From Phoronis australis (lineage: Eukaryota > Phoronida > Phoronidae), in NCBI GenBank assembly GCA_002633005.1, contig NMRA01000324.1, positions 74,211 to 138,210 on the forward strand: 64,000 bases of DNA, read 5' to 3'. The notes below the pieces were generated by a model. It saw only the letters and a list, made by a program, of their open reading frames with translations. It did no database searches and had not been told where the DNA came from. This document shows, one piece after another, positions 51,606 through 64,000 of this stretch (its first letter is position 1; each line of letters starts with the position of its first letter). The position numbers and the translations under genes were made by a program.

Positions 51606-54600
51606 GTATTTTGTTACTCATTTCTGTCATAAAATTTTTTTTTCGTTGACATCCATTCTCGCTTTTACCTCTGTGGAATGGAAACGACTGGTACGCACAG
51701 ATTTAGTGGCGGAAATATGGCGAACATTTAGTGCTGTGTGGAATTGAAACCAAATGGCGTCATTAACAGGGAGCAAGTTCGGATATTTAGACAAGATTTA
51801 TATTTGTTCCTACAATGAGAACAGAATGGTGTTTAGTACAGTCGGTAACAAAATGGCAGATTAATTATGATGCAAACACGGCAATCAGGTGATGAACGAT
51901 CCAACAGTTTGAGTGAAATTATGAAGACGTGATCGAAATGTTTGAAGGGTTATTTTCTTCAGTTTCTAGCTAACAACGTGACTCATTAACTTTGCAGAGA
52001 ATAGTATAATGCTGCAACAACATGACAACAGTGTCAAGGTTAGCGTCATAAGCACAAAACTGAAACACATGGAAAAGAACAGAATGCCAAGCCAACTTTC
52101 AGTTGTAGCCAGGGTAGTTCAAAAATGTTAATAATTAATTTATTCCCACTCTTGAAAGTGAAACTAAATTACTTTAATAATGTAAATTTGTGTTTGCTCT
52201 AGTCGACAAAATATACAATATTAGGTTCTCATATGCCTGCTTTTTGGTCATGCACTGTCTCTGTAATAATTCAATAATAAAAATATTATTAGTATTTTGA
52301 AAGAATTTTGCACTTTTAAACACTCTTTAGGGATGAAAGCTTGGAAACTGTTGTTTAAGTATTTAAAATTGTAAACTAAGGGTTATTGAAGCATTACTAT
52401 CTGTAAGAGTTATAAAACGTCACACTATCACAAACTGCTTTTATTTAACAGTGAGTAGGTTAAGTCTGTAGCAAACTTTGATGTTCTAGCAAAAGTAACG
52501 ACAGAGTGTCCGCATAGATAAAACAAATTCACAGTCGAATGACATCAGAGACAATAAAAATAAATATTCAGCTCGTGTAATTTAAAACCAATCTTTACTT
52601 CAAGTCGCATACGCCCGTTTGTATTCACATAAAACAATGGAAAGAAAATATTACTTCTGATGGTTTTAGTGTATGCATTCTGTTGAAGACAAGCAATCCT
52701 ATTGAAGTCTTCTTTTATAAATAAAGTCAATTCTTCTCAAAATAAAACCCAATTCCTTGATATCGATTCAAATTTCCGCTGTCTTTTTTTCTCTCTACAA
52801 ATCTCATTTCTTGCGGGTTATCGAGACAGCACGATACATAACAATAGAAGGGAAGATAGTATATACTTCGATTATGACTGGTCTATGCCAAGCTAAGGAA
52901 AGAAAAAGTAATAGACAAAAAACTGTAAAAACCTTTTGTTGAATCTCGAAATCCATTACAGGTACAAAACTGGTGACAAGTTATAGAGTCAATATATTAT
53001 TTCCTATCAATTGATTCCATTTGTCAAGAAAGGATTTCAATTATTTTCGTGTTGCGAGCTGGTTAAGTTCTTTCAAAAAGAAAAAACAAAATAAGCACAG
53101 AGGGGGTGGCACGTGATCGGAGCCATGTTTTAAAAACACGTTTCCAATATCCTGAGAAGTAGTTAGTGGGGGCGTGCCGACAGCTTGAGTGGAATATTTT
53201 TGCCTTCTGAGGTATATTTTGTCGAGTGAGACTCTGAAGCTTCTCGGGGAAAGGTACATACAAGAAAGCAATGTAGTCTTGGTATTTACTCGCACACCTG
53301 TGCTGTCTAGGTATTGCCTTGACCCACGACTCCGGCATTATTTGTTAGAGAAATCTCAGTCCCAACAAAATAAAATAAGATATAAATTTGTTAGCAAACA
53401 GAATTACATTCACTTCAATGCTTCAGAATTATTTTTCTCAAGTTAGATTTAAAACCAATAATCATTTTCAAACTTTATACCACTGCCAATAATAACGCCA
53501 CCTAGTGGTTTGATGTAATTATATTGTATGAATTATACATGTTCTAACAAGCTGTACCGTGTATATTAAACACAAATTGAACAACTCGTATAATCAAGAG
53601 CCATGTTCGTGTTTCCTGATTGTTTACAGTTTGTATACTAGGGTACAAAAATAAGCTTATTGTTTTTCAGCGAGAGATATATATATCAGTGCAATTAACT
53701 GTCATTTTGATCTAGAAACGCTTAATAATTTGAAATAAGAAAACATTGAACAGTTAATGAGCTTCCTTTTTGCAGAGAGGTTGGGAGCCAAAAGCTGCAG
53801 TAAACCGTCTAGAGCTGTGAGTTATTCATTGAAACATCATTTCAGAAGCGTGTGTAAGAGCCTTCCCATACACTCCCGGCATCTCCTACGCATGCAGCAG
53901 ACAACTTTGTTAGTCATTGCTTGTGCTTGGTCCGAACTTACAAAGACCTACTGAGGTGTTGTGGCTTCATACGGTTGGTCGTGTTGACAACTTGGCCGCG
54001 ATGAGGTCTTGCAATGCCATCCATGCACGTGAAGCCAGCGCCTACTGCACGTGCATAGCAGCTTAAAGTGAATAATTTGGTAATATCTCAAGGAATGAAG
54101 AGGCTACATTCTTAGCTAACATGTTTTATTTTGATGTTTAATTCAATTTTAAGTTCAATTGTGTTTATTTTTTGTTATCTATTATCTTTCCAAGTGTTGT
54201 TACTTTCGTGGTCAATCAACATTTTCTCACTTACGTCGCGTCAATTAAATGTGGAGGTGTAACAATGCTGCTCGACTCGTATAACGGTTCAAAGTGCCAT
54301 TGATACATGAGCCGTTCAGCCTTTTCGACAGAACATATGGCTTAATGTTGACTGATTGGAAATAAGCCAGAATTCTTTGAAAAACCTCGTTTCTAAGTCC
54401 ATCCATTCATCATTTACTGTGTTTTGTAACTGACCCGGCAGCAATTGGTATTCCACATGCATATAAACATGACAGTTCGGTATTCCTTACATGTGGCCAA
54501 TTGACAAAGTTGCCTAATACTTTGCTTTAGAAAATACATTTAATCAAAACCTTGTAAAGAACGATTTGCTTTTAAAATGTACATGTACTGTCATTTTCTG

Positions 54601-54740
54601 TCATTCTTATCAAATTTCCAAGATGAATTGGCCGAGCGCTAGAATCGTACTTCCATAGTGAAGACGGTTATCAAGAACAGCGAATCCGTCATTGAAAAAC
54701 AAAAATGACTGCTCTACACTCGCCACAATTGGCTGAATGA
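51606..54740. other. Intergenic, no gene recognised
   Basis: No supported exon. One isolated GCCACCTAGTGG motif at 53490 resembles the family A core but lacks the rest of the repeat. Confidence 0.5.
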
Positions 54741-55900
54741 AAAATTGCCTAATACCATACTTTGGAAGAAACATAACATTTTCCAAAAATCGTGATCACA
54801 GGACAACTTCAAAGACACCTAGGGTAAATTTAATACCTAGACAAGTTTGTACTGATTCCTACTTGCCTCTGTGTGTTGTCCTTGTTTGTGTGCTGTGGGC
54901 GACTTTATTGTGATATTGCATTTAACCTGCTTTACACAAAAACTTAACGAAACGACTAACTATTTAGAGGAAATTTACAAATTTTATTTCATTTGAAAAT
55001 ACGCAACGAGCAGGATCTTTCCATGCTTAAACCGGTGATTTTCTTTACTGGTATCACTGAATTTCCAAATAAAAATACACTCACGTGTTAGCCCAGAGCA
55101 CATATAATCTGCCGTGACCCGGATTCGAACCGGGGTCGTCTCGGCCACAACGAGGCATACTAACCACTATACTATCACGGCTAGATACACGAGTTGTTCA
55201 CTGCTGCTATTTTACGTGTATTTAGTTCTTTGGTTTATGCTTCAGTCTTCCGGCTCACATTGGATAATATTTCCAGATTTTTAGCCAGCTCTATGATGCA
55301 AAATAATTTTGAATCCAAGGCTGCAAACTTTAACAGAGCTATCATGATTACCGGTGTGTAAAACCCGCATTGGTCTGCACAGCAAATCCGGCAGAAAGTA
55401 ACTGTCTACTTTTCACCTGTGACAATGATTTTCGCTCCACTTCGACGGAAAATGTTTCACCACCCACAGAGCTCATTGCCATAATCCTAGCTTCAAGTCT
55501 CCATTGTTGAACCCCAAGGAGTCGTTTCACACTTCATGAAGAAGTGTTCCGCTCATCGCAGACCGCGCTGACCCAGCAGAAAACGATGGGGAATTTTTTA
55601 CACCATTTTTTTATTAAATGTGAGCACAAATAGACTCTGCCATCATTACCTGTTTCTCTGAGATGTTGGAACAACAGTTGTAGTTAAATCGCTGAGGCCT
55701 TTCGCGGCGACATGTGAAACCCAGATTTTTGTGAGTAAAATCATCATATCAGTTCCATGGAAACCTTGTTCCTCTCGTTCGTATATCATTGTTGATGGTA
55801 TTAGCACCAGCAAGCCTACCCTTGAATCGGAAACTTCAGAGCGTACCATCACTAGAACATCTTCAGCATCCCACGTAACAAAGTAGTTTTAAGATTAGAC
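54740..55900. repeat. Tandem segmental duplication, copy 1 (contains intact tRNA-His)
   Basis: Shares ordered blocks with 56040-57160: AAAAATCGTGA, TCCAAATAAAAATACACTCA with CGTGTTAGCCCAGAGCACA, GTGTAAAACCCGCA, CAGAGCTCATTG and CAGCAGAAA-CGATGG. Similarity is about two-thirds or less outside the tRNA, so the duplication is old. Confidence 0.75.
55110..55181 (-). tRNA. tRNA-His (GTG)
   Basis: 72 nt on the minus strand. Acceptor GCCGTGA pairs with TCACGGC, the A box is TAGTGGTTAGTA, the anticodon loop reads GTTGTGGC with anticodon GTG, and the B box is GGTTCGAATCC, followed by discriminator A. It is very close to the standard animal tRNA-His. No intron. The downstream strand lacks an obvious long T run, so I do not mark a terminator. 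Confidence 0.95.
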
Positions 55901-56039
55901 CGAGAGCAAGGGGCTTCCAGCTGTTAAATCACAGGCGAATCTGATTTTATATCATGTTCTTTCATTTCTTGTAATGTTTCCAAAATTAATTGCTTTCTTA
56001 ACTGCAACAAAAATGGCGGCTCTGTAAATAAGTGACAAA

Positions 56040-57160
56040 AAGGGAAATTGTCTGATGCTTTGGAAAAATGCATATTTTTAAAAATCGTGACCAGAAGCCG
56101 CTTCAGTGACGTTTATGGGATCTTTTATCAATAAACCAGAAGACTTACGCTGATCCCAGATGTGACTGTGTATGACGTCTTTGTATGTGCATTGTAAGGG
56201 ATTTTATTTTATCTTATTTTCACTTACACTTGACGAGACGAAAAACTATTTAGCTGAAATTTACTAATTCATTTTAAATTGAAAGCACGCAGAAACTGGT
56301 ACTACACATTTCGTAGACTGGATATTTTCATGCTTAAATCTTTTTACAGCATTCACTGACATCACTGAAGTTCCAAATAAAAATACACTCACGTGTTAGC
56401 CCAGAGCACATTATACTCTGCCGTGACCCGGATTTGAACCGGAGGCGTCTCGGCCACGAGGCATACTAACCATTATAGTAGTTATTCTTTTTGTTCACGC
56501 GACATTGTTGCCGCTCACATTTGGTAATATTTCCATATTTGTTAGCTGGCTTGATGATACAAAATAAATTTTAATCCTTGGCTAGTCAGTGTTTAGGCTA
56601 TGCAAACTTCAACAGTACCACCCTGATTTCCAGTGTAAAACCCGCAGTGCCAGCACAAATGCAAATCCGATTGTCTATTTTTTATTTGTAACAATTATTT
56701 TATCTCGACTTCGACAGAAAATATTTCACCATCCACAGAGCTCATTGTCATAGTCCTTGCTCCAAGCCGCCATTGTTGAATCCTGTATGGCCGTGTCGTT
56801 TCAGACTTCGTGAAGAAGTGTTCGGCACATCACAGAACGCCCTTAACCAGCAGAAATCGATGGAGAATTTTGCGACACCAGTTCTATTTTTAATAATTTT
56901 ACATTGATACAGGCTTGAGACATCTCCTCTTCCTTCGTTGCGTGTCTCTTTGACTTGCAGTGTACAGCCACTGCAGGGTTAAATCCCGATCTTGACATAC
57001 CTATGCACCTTTCCAGATCGTTTTTGTGAACAGAATCGTAATTTCATCTTCATGAAATCCTTACACCTCTCATTCCAGTGTTGATAGTTATAATACAAGC
57101 AAAAAGTCTAGGATCAGAAAATTTTGAGCGTACCACCTCCGAAACCTACAAAGCACCAGA
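56040..57160. repeat. Tandem segmental duplication, copy 2
   Basis: Second copy of 54740-55900 with a degraded tRNA-His. Same block order, moderate divergence, same orientation. Confidence 0.75.
56420..56488 (-). pseudogene. tRNA-His pseudogene
   Basis: Keeps the T arm (TTCAAATCC in place of TTCGAATCC), the 3' acceptor TCACGGC and GCCTCGTGGCCGAGACG, but three bases of the anticodon loop are deleted and the 5' acceptor half is destroyed. It cannot fold or decode as tRNA-His. Confidence 0.85.
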
Positions 57161-59095
57161 TCCGTCATTCTGCCGCATCCAGGCACTCGCACAATGCAGT
57201 TCAGGCGGCAGCTGGCTGGTTTCGCCATTAGCGTCATGATAGGCCTTACTCGGGTACGACCAGTTATATATTCTGTATCCCACCTACAAAGGTCACTTTT
57301 GGAGACGGAGATTTTTCATCTTTAATTTGCTTGATGAGATAAGTTTCAACCTCGTTTAAAAAGCAAACAAACGAAACACTAAATTGCTGACGTTGGAGGG
57401 TGGGAGGCCGGGTACCTTTATGAAATGAGTGGTAACCTGGGGCATTTTGGAATGATCAGTGGTGGCCAAACGCAGAATTGAAATGAGCTTCGATCGGAAC
57501 CGGGTTTTTTGCAGAGGACCACGTGTCCATTGTGCCCCCACACCCCTTATAGCTAATACGCCAATCAACATGCGTTTTTTTATCTTGGACTGCAAGCTTT
57601 TCTTGTACCAACAAATTTTGTCCTCATCAACTGTAGTTAATACGCTCATTGAGAAAAGGCGCGTGAAAGAAATAGTGTAAGCAACGACGCTGTACTGACA
57701 AGAAATGCGCATGCGCTGTACTGACACGAAATGCGCTCTACTGACAAGAAAAGATCGCAGTAAATTGGTGAGACTTGCAAATCACACTAATTTTATTCTA
57801 CTTTATGGACCAAGCTTTATGCATCACAAATTTTGCTCACCGACTTCACACCTGGTTTATGTACCGTTTGTCAACGACATTGGCATTCAGATGTCGCGGC
57901 TACAGCACAAAGAATATGTTAATATCACACGAACGCCGCGTGTGAAGTGGAACAAACATATTATATCTACCTAGTGCTCTAAATGGACTTGTTTTTGTTC
58001 AGATCAAGATTCGCCATCCCTGGGGTACGAATGAAACAAATGTCTCATTCATTTACAAATTGTTTTTAATCGAGTCATTTTCCTGTTTTGCAAGCATTTG
58101 TATTTATTCGAAATGCTGAAACAATTCACAGTCCCAAAGCGATCTATTTAGATGAAACCTTACAAACGGGAATACGCAATCAGTGAAAACGCCTTTATGT
58201 AGATTGTTTTTTAATCAATAGTATGATACAGTTTGTGTTGTACAAGTCATGCGAATGTATTTAGATAACAAGGCACGCCATATTCATTGTTTGATTGACA
58301 GATGCGCACAGTCGTTTGAGGTGAGCCACTGACTCAGCGTAATTTGTTCCGATTGAAATGCACATCTAAAATTTTAAGGCGAGACGTGATTTCAAAGATA
58401 TAAAGCCTCCTTCGAACTAATCTTTGTCATTTTGTAAGCATTGAACTGTCTGCAAAGGGGCTGCGCAAAACAAGCAATGTTTTAGTGAGATGAAAACAGG
58501 ATTTCAAACACTCAAACACAGGAACGTCAAATATGACACGCAATAAGCCTAACCCGTTCCGAACGCCAATCTAACTGAACGGCATTACTGATTTGGTACT
58601 GTGGTCCGAGTTATAAATGGCCGGTCCACTATCACAAAACTCACAAAATACGACCTATATGAAACTTGTCTCAATAACTTCCATTCGAGGTGTATTCAGG
58701 GCATATAAAATGAACCGTTCATCCATGCAAGATTCTAAGCTCTTCAAGTGGGCTTCTCACTCACGCCGTATGTGACCACCATCGTCTTAATGAATATCCA
58801 ACTGTTAAATTTTCTTACACACCCAAAAATCATCGTACTTTTTATCCCAGTGAGTAAAAGACGAGTTCAATTTTATAACGGTATCTTGTCCAAGTCAACA
58901 GTTCAAGGCTTGGACCAAACGCGGCGTTATATCATCGCTAGTACGAACCAAACTTACGTGTGACACCATTCAAGGTAGGGGCTACCAAATCTGCTAAAGA
59001 AAAAAGTTTACTGTGTAACAGCAGTAAAAAATACTATGATTAACTCTCTCATAGGAAAACTGACTGTGCTGTCTTCACTATAGTAGTATAGTCGT
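57161..59095. other. Intergenic, no gene recognised
   Basis: Open frames of up to 123 codons on the minus strand at 57356-57727 show no recognisable domain, and similar frames overlap it in other phases. A small GCTGTACTGACA-type duplication is at about 57690-57750. Confidence 0.5.
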
Positions 59096-59099
59096 AAGT

Positions 59100-59500
59100 A
59101 TTTAGTAACTAGAGACTGGTAATATAGTACCTCGTTCAGCCAATTGACTAGAGACTAGTAATGCAGGAAACCGTCCAGCCAAATATTTATCTATTACAGA
59201 CTTGTAATGTAGAACCTCGTCAAATATTTATTGACTAGAGACTAGTAATGTATGATCTCGTCCAGTCAGATATTTATTACGTAGAGACTAGTAATGCAAG
59301 ACCTGGTCCAGCCAAATACTTATTGACTAGAGACTAGTAATGCAAGACCTCGTCCAGCCAAATACAATTGACTAGAGACTAGTAATGCAAGACCTCGTCC
59401 AGCCAAATACAATTGACTAGAGACTAGTAATGCAAGACCTCGTCCAGCCAAATACAATTGACTAGAGACTAGTAATGCAAGACCTCGTCCAGCCAAATAT
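59100..59500. repeat. 45-bp minisatellite (about 9 copies)
   Basis: Units contain ACTAGAGACTAGTAATGCAA and GACCTCGTCCAGCCAAATA. The first units are diverged and the last four near-identical, so homogenisation is strongest at the right end. Confidence 0.95.
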
Positions 59501-59502
59501 CT

Positions 59503-59640
59503 ACAAAACTATACCTTTTAACACAATATGTTTTCTGAAGATAGAAAGCTTGTAGAATTTTAGTTTTGACTTTATACCAAACTGCAATTAATTGGCTTAC
59601 ATGGCATTTCTAGTAAAATTTAACAGGCATGTTGTCTCAA
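59503..59640. repeat. Sequence shared with 25547-25690
   Basis: Follows the 59100 array just as its homologue follows the unrelated 25346 array. Confidence 0.6.
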
Positions 59641-61665
59641 ACTTTCACATTAACCCAATCCGTCATTTCTGAGACATTACCTGTCTAATATCCCAAATTT
59701 GGAAAATTTTCGAAGGTCCTACAGTTAATAACTTTCAACACCAAACTCAACTACTATTTCTTTTTGCAAGGTTACTGTTGGCCAGAGGCCACTGCGAACA
59801 ACCCCCTTAACACTTAAGACCATGGACCTATATTTGAAAAAATTATAACATTCCCTCATTAGTAAGCAGAGCTACAGAAGGTTCTCAAAGTGAACAAAGC
59901 CAGATCATTATCAGAAAATTTTGGGACCCGGCGAATATAGGAGTGATCACAGTATCTGATTCAATGTAAGTTCAGCCAGTCATTATAAAAAAGTGCTATC
60001 TTTGATCAAAAACCTATCAAGTTATTAAGTTGGCGATTTTCAGTATATGTTTCAGATTACAATATAGGAGGCATTTTTGTAGACATCCCTGCCAAGTACC
60101 TCACAACAATTATTTTTTTTTCTAGACTGACGATTCCTGACCAATAAGCATTTCATGCACAAAACAATGGCACCAAAAAGTTAGTCAAGACTAAAAATCA
60201 AGCTTTGTTTAATTTAACCTCGCAACTGGCACCCAATTTCAAATACAAACATCAATATCAAATACAAACATCAATATCAAATACAAACATCAATATCAAA
60301 TACAAACATCAATATCAAATACAAACATCAATTCTAATACTTTTCCTGGGCATAAAACACTAGTCCCAAATAATTGTCCCCTTAGACAAGGCTGCCTCTA
60401 GATGTTGAGATGTCAACAATATTCCTGAGAACTCAGCTACAACTGACTCCATCATTCACTCCTTCAGTCTTCAAACTGCCACCAGGTGTCGCAGTGGTGT
60501 TATTAGTACCAGTATTGATGATGTCACACTGACCCAACATAACAAGTGACATAAGCCTGTGTCCCCTGAGTGCATCACTTGTAAGTCATACTGAACTTCA
60601 CACAAATAAAACAACACAAATATGATGTTAAAAGTGTAATTTGACTAATGTGAAGATACCATAAAACATGAATTACACATCTACAATTTAAACATGTTGC
60701 TAAGATCATTATAATAAATATCTAATAATAACATGCTGATTGTGGTAATCCTTTAATACATAAAATTACGTTAACATTACCTTTTACAAATGTCGCTCAT
60801 CAAAAATAAACAGCTAGCATCAGGTCACCTGTCAACCAACTACGATGTTTTAAACACTCCCATCACATAGCAACTTATTCACTTGGACGATCTACAACTT
60901 TCTTTGTGCAAAAACAGGAATGTCAATTCCGCAATGAAACCATGGTCTTATGAAGTACAGCTTCCTCGCTAAATGCATAGCATTGTGTCCAGCCATTCGG
61001 CATTTTATACAAAATACAGGTCTGAATACATAACATAGCACTGCACCTAAAACATTGTACTGTTTCCAAACCAACAACAACACTGTCTCTAAACATACAA
61101 CAGTGTTCAAACATGCAGTGCATTATCCAAAATACTCCATCGTATCCAAACATGGATGCAGCGTTTTATCCAAAATGCAGCATTACCTCCAAAAAACACT
61201 TTACCAAACATACAACAGTGAATCCAAAATATATGTAAGAACAGCTTTCTGCTTTCACTGTGAGATTTTTCAGTATGTTATAAGGCCATCAAGTGGACTA
61301 CAGAGGTTTTAGGAAAGAGACATTCAACATATATTTGCAAGTCAACAGTTTGTAGCCGTCAAAATTGTAAGTAATAACATAACTACAACAAGATGAACAG
61401 TACAATAGAATGTGAAAGAGTGAGTCATGAGAACTGATGAGGAAAACGAGATTTAAAATATGATACAGTCCAGCTCGACGGTACCAGTAAAAAGAAGCCT
61501 AATACTAAAACAGCTTCTCACAAAAGTGAGAAAAATGATATGATGATACCAACGAACACGTTGAGAGAAGAACAAAAGCTGACACCCGTACAGCATTGTG
61601 GATTTAACACAGCTGAAGAGTAGATACAGCAATATAAATGAACATTTAACTTATCTGCACTAGAG
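59641..61665. other. Downstream of the Q-rich gene; probable 3' UTR in its right part
   Basis: No exon seen apart from the 19-bp repeat. Sequence immediately left of 61666 would be 3' UTR of the minus-strand gene; I could not fix its poly(A) site. Confidence 0.4.
60236..60332. repeat. 19-bp tandem repeat (5 copies)
   Basis: Exact copies of AAATACAAACATCAATATC. Confidence 0.97.
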
Positions 61666-62261
61666 CTAGGTTGTTGTGGGTGGAGTTGGGGTCATTCGCT
61701 TTCTTTTAGCCTTGGTAATACCTTGGTAACTTAGCTGAGCTTGTACATTGGGTAAAGATGACCCTTGAACCTGTTGATATGGTAATTGACTTATCACAGG
61801 TTGCTGTTGAATCTGCTGTTGCTGTTGCAGTTGTTGTTGCTGTAACTGCTGTTGATGTTGCAACTGCTGGATTTGCTGTTGTTGAATTTGCTGAATCTGT
61901 TGTTGCTGTTGCTGAAGAGTCTGCTGCTGCAGGGGCAGCTGGAGTTGCTGTGGTGCATGTTGGTGTTGTTGTTGCTGTAACTGCAAGTGTTTCTGTTGCT
62001 GTTGCAACTGTTGTTGCTGTAACTGTTGTTGTTGCAGTTGTCGTTGCTGCAACTGCTGTTGCTGCAACTGTTGTTGGTGCTGTATCTGTTGCTGCTGCTG
62101 AAGCTGCTTCTGTTTCAGAGCAAGTTGCAGCTGTTGCTGTTGTTGTTGGATAGCCTGCTTCTGCTGTGGAGTTAACTGCATGATTTGTTGTGCTGTCAAA
62201 CTGTGTCGACTAGTGGCTCCACTATTGCTGCCTTGAGAAATGTTGGACGTAGATACAATAC
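61666..62261 (-). CDS. Glutamine-rich protein, last exon
   Basis: Reads IVSTSNISQGSNSGATSRH, then SLTAQQIMQLTPQQKQAIQ, followed by about 115 residues of poly-Gln broken by Leu, Ile and His, then QGSSLPNVQAQLSYQG and a basic end KAKRKRMTPTPPTTT and stop. The Lys/Arg cluster looks like a nuclear localisation signal. Acceptor CTTGCAG at 62262, entry in phase 1. Such tails occur in chromatin and Mediator-type co-regulators, but I cannot name the family. The mix of CAG and CAA codons argues against a pure unstable CAG tract. Confidence 0.85.
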
Positions 62262-62605
62262 CTGCAAGATTGAGACACTGATGACACATAACCTGTATAT
62301 TTTATCACAACAAAATCACAGGTCAAAGATGACAATAGTTGCCTGCTTTCTGTGCTGACTGTACATCGTTTTTGTGAAATTTTAAAAATCACTAAAAGGT
62401 GACAGCTCATGTACAACACATGGCTGGATCAGGTTTATCTGATGCTAACACCTATCAAAGAAAATACAACAGAACAATTTACTGTAGTATAGTACTCAAA
62501 ATTATTTTTTTTCACATGTGTAAAAACCTGTTCATTTCTTGGAATCCTGACACATTACAGTTGTTTGACATACGCCATCTTATTTCAACATCACTTACTG
62601 GTAGC

Positions 62606-62702
62606 GCTAGACAAAGAACTTGGAGACAAGCGTGACAATTGACCTTGACTCACAGGTCTGGCTGGGTTGAACAGGTGAATGTTAGGTTGACCAGGAGCGA
62701 TC
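62606..62702 (-). CDS. Glutamine-rich protein, penultimate exon
   Basis: Minus strand, acceptor CTTCCTACAG, then IAPGQPNIHLFNPARPVSQ and GQLSRLSPSSLSSAT, then donor ACCA|GTAAGT. It ends in phase 1; the joined codon AGT (Ser) leads in frame into IVSTSN of the last exon. The agreement of phases on both sides supports both exons. Earlier exons are beyond the window. Confidence 0.8.
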
Positions 62703-64000
62703 TGTAGGAAGGAATACACAGGTATTGGGTAGAGTTCACAGACACGTGACTATGGTAAATATTCTTCAATATGGGACAAAAATAACTGGTAACATTGACA
62801 TATTTCTATTTTTCAGAGGCTTCCCACAGTCCACATTGTTGCAAAATTTTACCAAATATTGTTTGATAACAGCTACGCCATACAAACCATGGTATACGCA
62901 AAGTAAGGTGTCCCAAAACTTTCTTTCGATGAGAAATTTGACAAAAACGATGCAAGATTTCAGCTGTTCGCTATGTTGTGTCCAAACAGAAGTTCTTTTT
63001 GTAATCACATTTTGGACACATCATCAAGAAAATACAGTCGTGCACAAATTTGCACAGAAATCAATACATTCACATTTTCAAAGGGTGATTACCATTTTCG
63101 CCCTAATAAGTGCCCTTGCTCATATAAGCCCCCCATACGAATTTTCAGATTTGCGAAAATAAGCACCCAGTCCATGAATGCCGTGCACATGCGAAAAATG
63201 CCTTACCTACAGTTCTAAAATTCTACAGTAATGTCTTCAATTTATCAATAAGACCTGACAGTCCTGAAAAAAATCATAATGCGCAGAATTTGTAGACCCC
63301 GAGCCTTGCCGCTATGTCGGTATTTCGCCGTGACTATACACTTAAACTTCCGCCATGCTTAAAAAAGAATGCAAGTTTTGCTGATCTTGCGAGGGATGTG
63401 TCCAATTATTGTCTGGCCTTTCAGAACAGATGCAGCGTACTTGTCAAAAGGATTGTATTGTATCTTTCCTGTACAGATCTCCCTCAACAGGAATCCAAAT
63501 TTCTTTCTACACGTGAAAACCACAAATCTAGACTAGTAAAAACTTGACCTCAGTTCAGTTAAAAGCAGGTGGCAAGGAAGCGCGCTACATTCAAGCACCC
63601 GTCATCGAAGATTAGTCTTCAGGAACTATCTATTCATCAAACGGGTAGCTTAGCATCGACAAGAAATATATACTGGCCCTTATTTCCGAAAGTTTCTAAT
63701 ACCGTAAAAACATTTGCTTTATTTTTAACGGAATCACTAAATTAGTCGTAATCTTGGTGTTTTTAAAGTCAAAATGACTCACTGACAACGAACACCTCCG
63801 CACCCTTACAACCCCCGAATCTCCCGAAAAATAACTGTAAGACTGTCACGTATCCAGTTACCTGGCGACTCAATGACATCAGCCTTACCGGCCAAGACAA
63901 TAATCGAACTTTTTTCAGCAGATGAGATCAACAAGTGCTAAATAAAACACGTTCTGCTTTACTTCTTGTGTTAATTTCCTTAGTTACAATGCACACATAG
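62703..64000. other. Intron or upstream sequence of the Q-rich gene, no exon recognised
   Basis: Includes a fragment near 63090-63170 with CCCTAATAAGTGCCC and TCATATAAGCCCCCC, a wording seen in old dispersed repeats, and scattered short frames without support. Confidence 0.45.

Noticed and set aside
57356-57727. Minus-strand 123-codon frame
   Set aside because: No recognisable domain, no splice sites, and atypical composition.
61758-62153. Plus-strand Val/Ala-rich reading frame of 131 codons
   Set aside because: It is the antisense of the CAG/CAA run of the minus-strand glutamine-rich exon.

Overview
This is nuclear DNA from an animal, most likely a marine invertebrate; nothing here fixes the phylum. 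Its genes have GT-AG introns of 0.2-3 kb, it is AT-rich, it carries many minisatellites and DNA-transposon remnants, and it encodes animal-type PEX1 and SoxB2. Three single unresolved bases (n at 1166, 7272 and 11688) mark uncertain assembly points.

Layout. (1) 2686-23430, plus strand: sixteen exons of PEX1, the type II AAA+ ATPase of peroxisome biogenesis, from within the N-terminal domain to the stop codon; the first exon(s) lie upstream of the window. Exon phases agree at all fifteen junctions except for a lesion of about 8 bp in the exon holding the D2 Walker A motif (15064-15190). The introns are full of minisatellites (38, 41, 27 and about 55 bp units), a LINE RNase H fragment, MITEs and a repeat family with CTCF-like motifs. 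(2) 23890-25195: a 24-bp satellite open in nearly all frames, just downstream of PEX1. (3) 25.2-36.5 kb: no assigned gene, two weak candidate exons (27051-27140, 34397-34509), further repeats, and a 1.69-kb Kolobok-type transposon (30189-31881) nested in an older inverted-repeat element. It has 157-bp terminal inverted repeats, TTAA target duplications, a THAP-domain ORF, and a convergent ORF with a Cys-rich motif like the P2X7 receptor tail. (4) 36.5-44.7 kb: long non-coding flank. (5) 44702-45854, minus strand: a complete two-exon SoxB2 (Sox14/21-type) gene whose intron splits the HMG box. (6) 46-61.6 kb: intergenic, with MITEs, a second decayed LINE fragment, a tRNA-related sequence, an intact tRNA-His(GTG) and a degraded tRNA-His copy in a tandemly duplicated block of about 1.2 kb. 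(7) 61666-62702, minus strand: the last two exons of a glutamine-rich, probably nuclear protein that continues beyond the window.

The genes are functionally unrelated (peroxisomal ATPase, neural transcription factor, Q-rich nuclear protein); this is ordinary animal gene order, not an operon-like system. The most unusual material is in the mobile and repetitive fraction: the repeat family carrying a CTCF-like core about every 150 bp, the Kolobok element with two opposed gene fragments, and a perfect DR1 nuclear-receptor site in a repeat inside PEX1.
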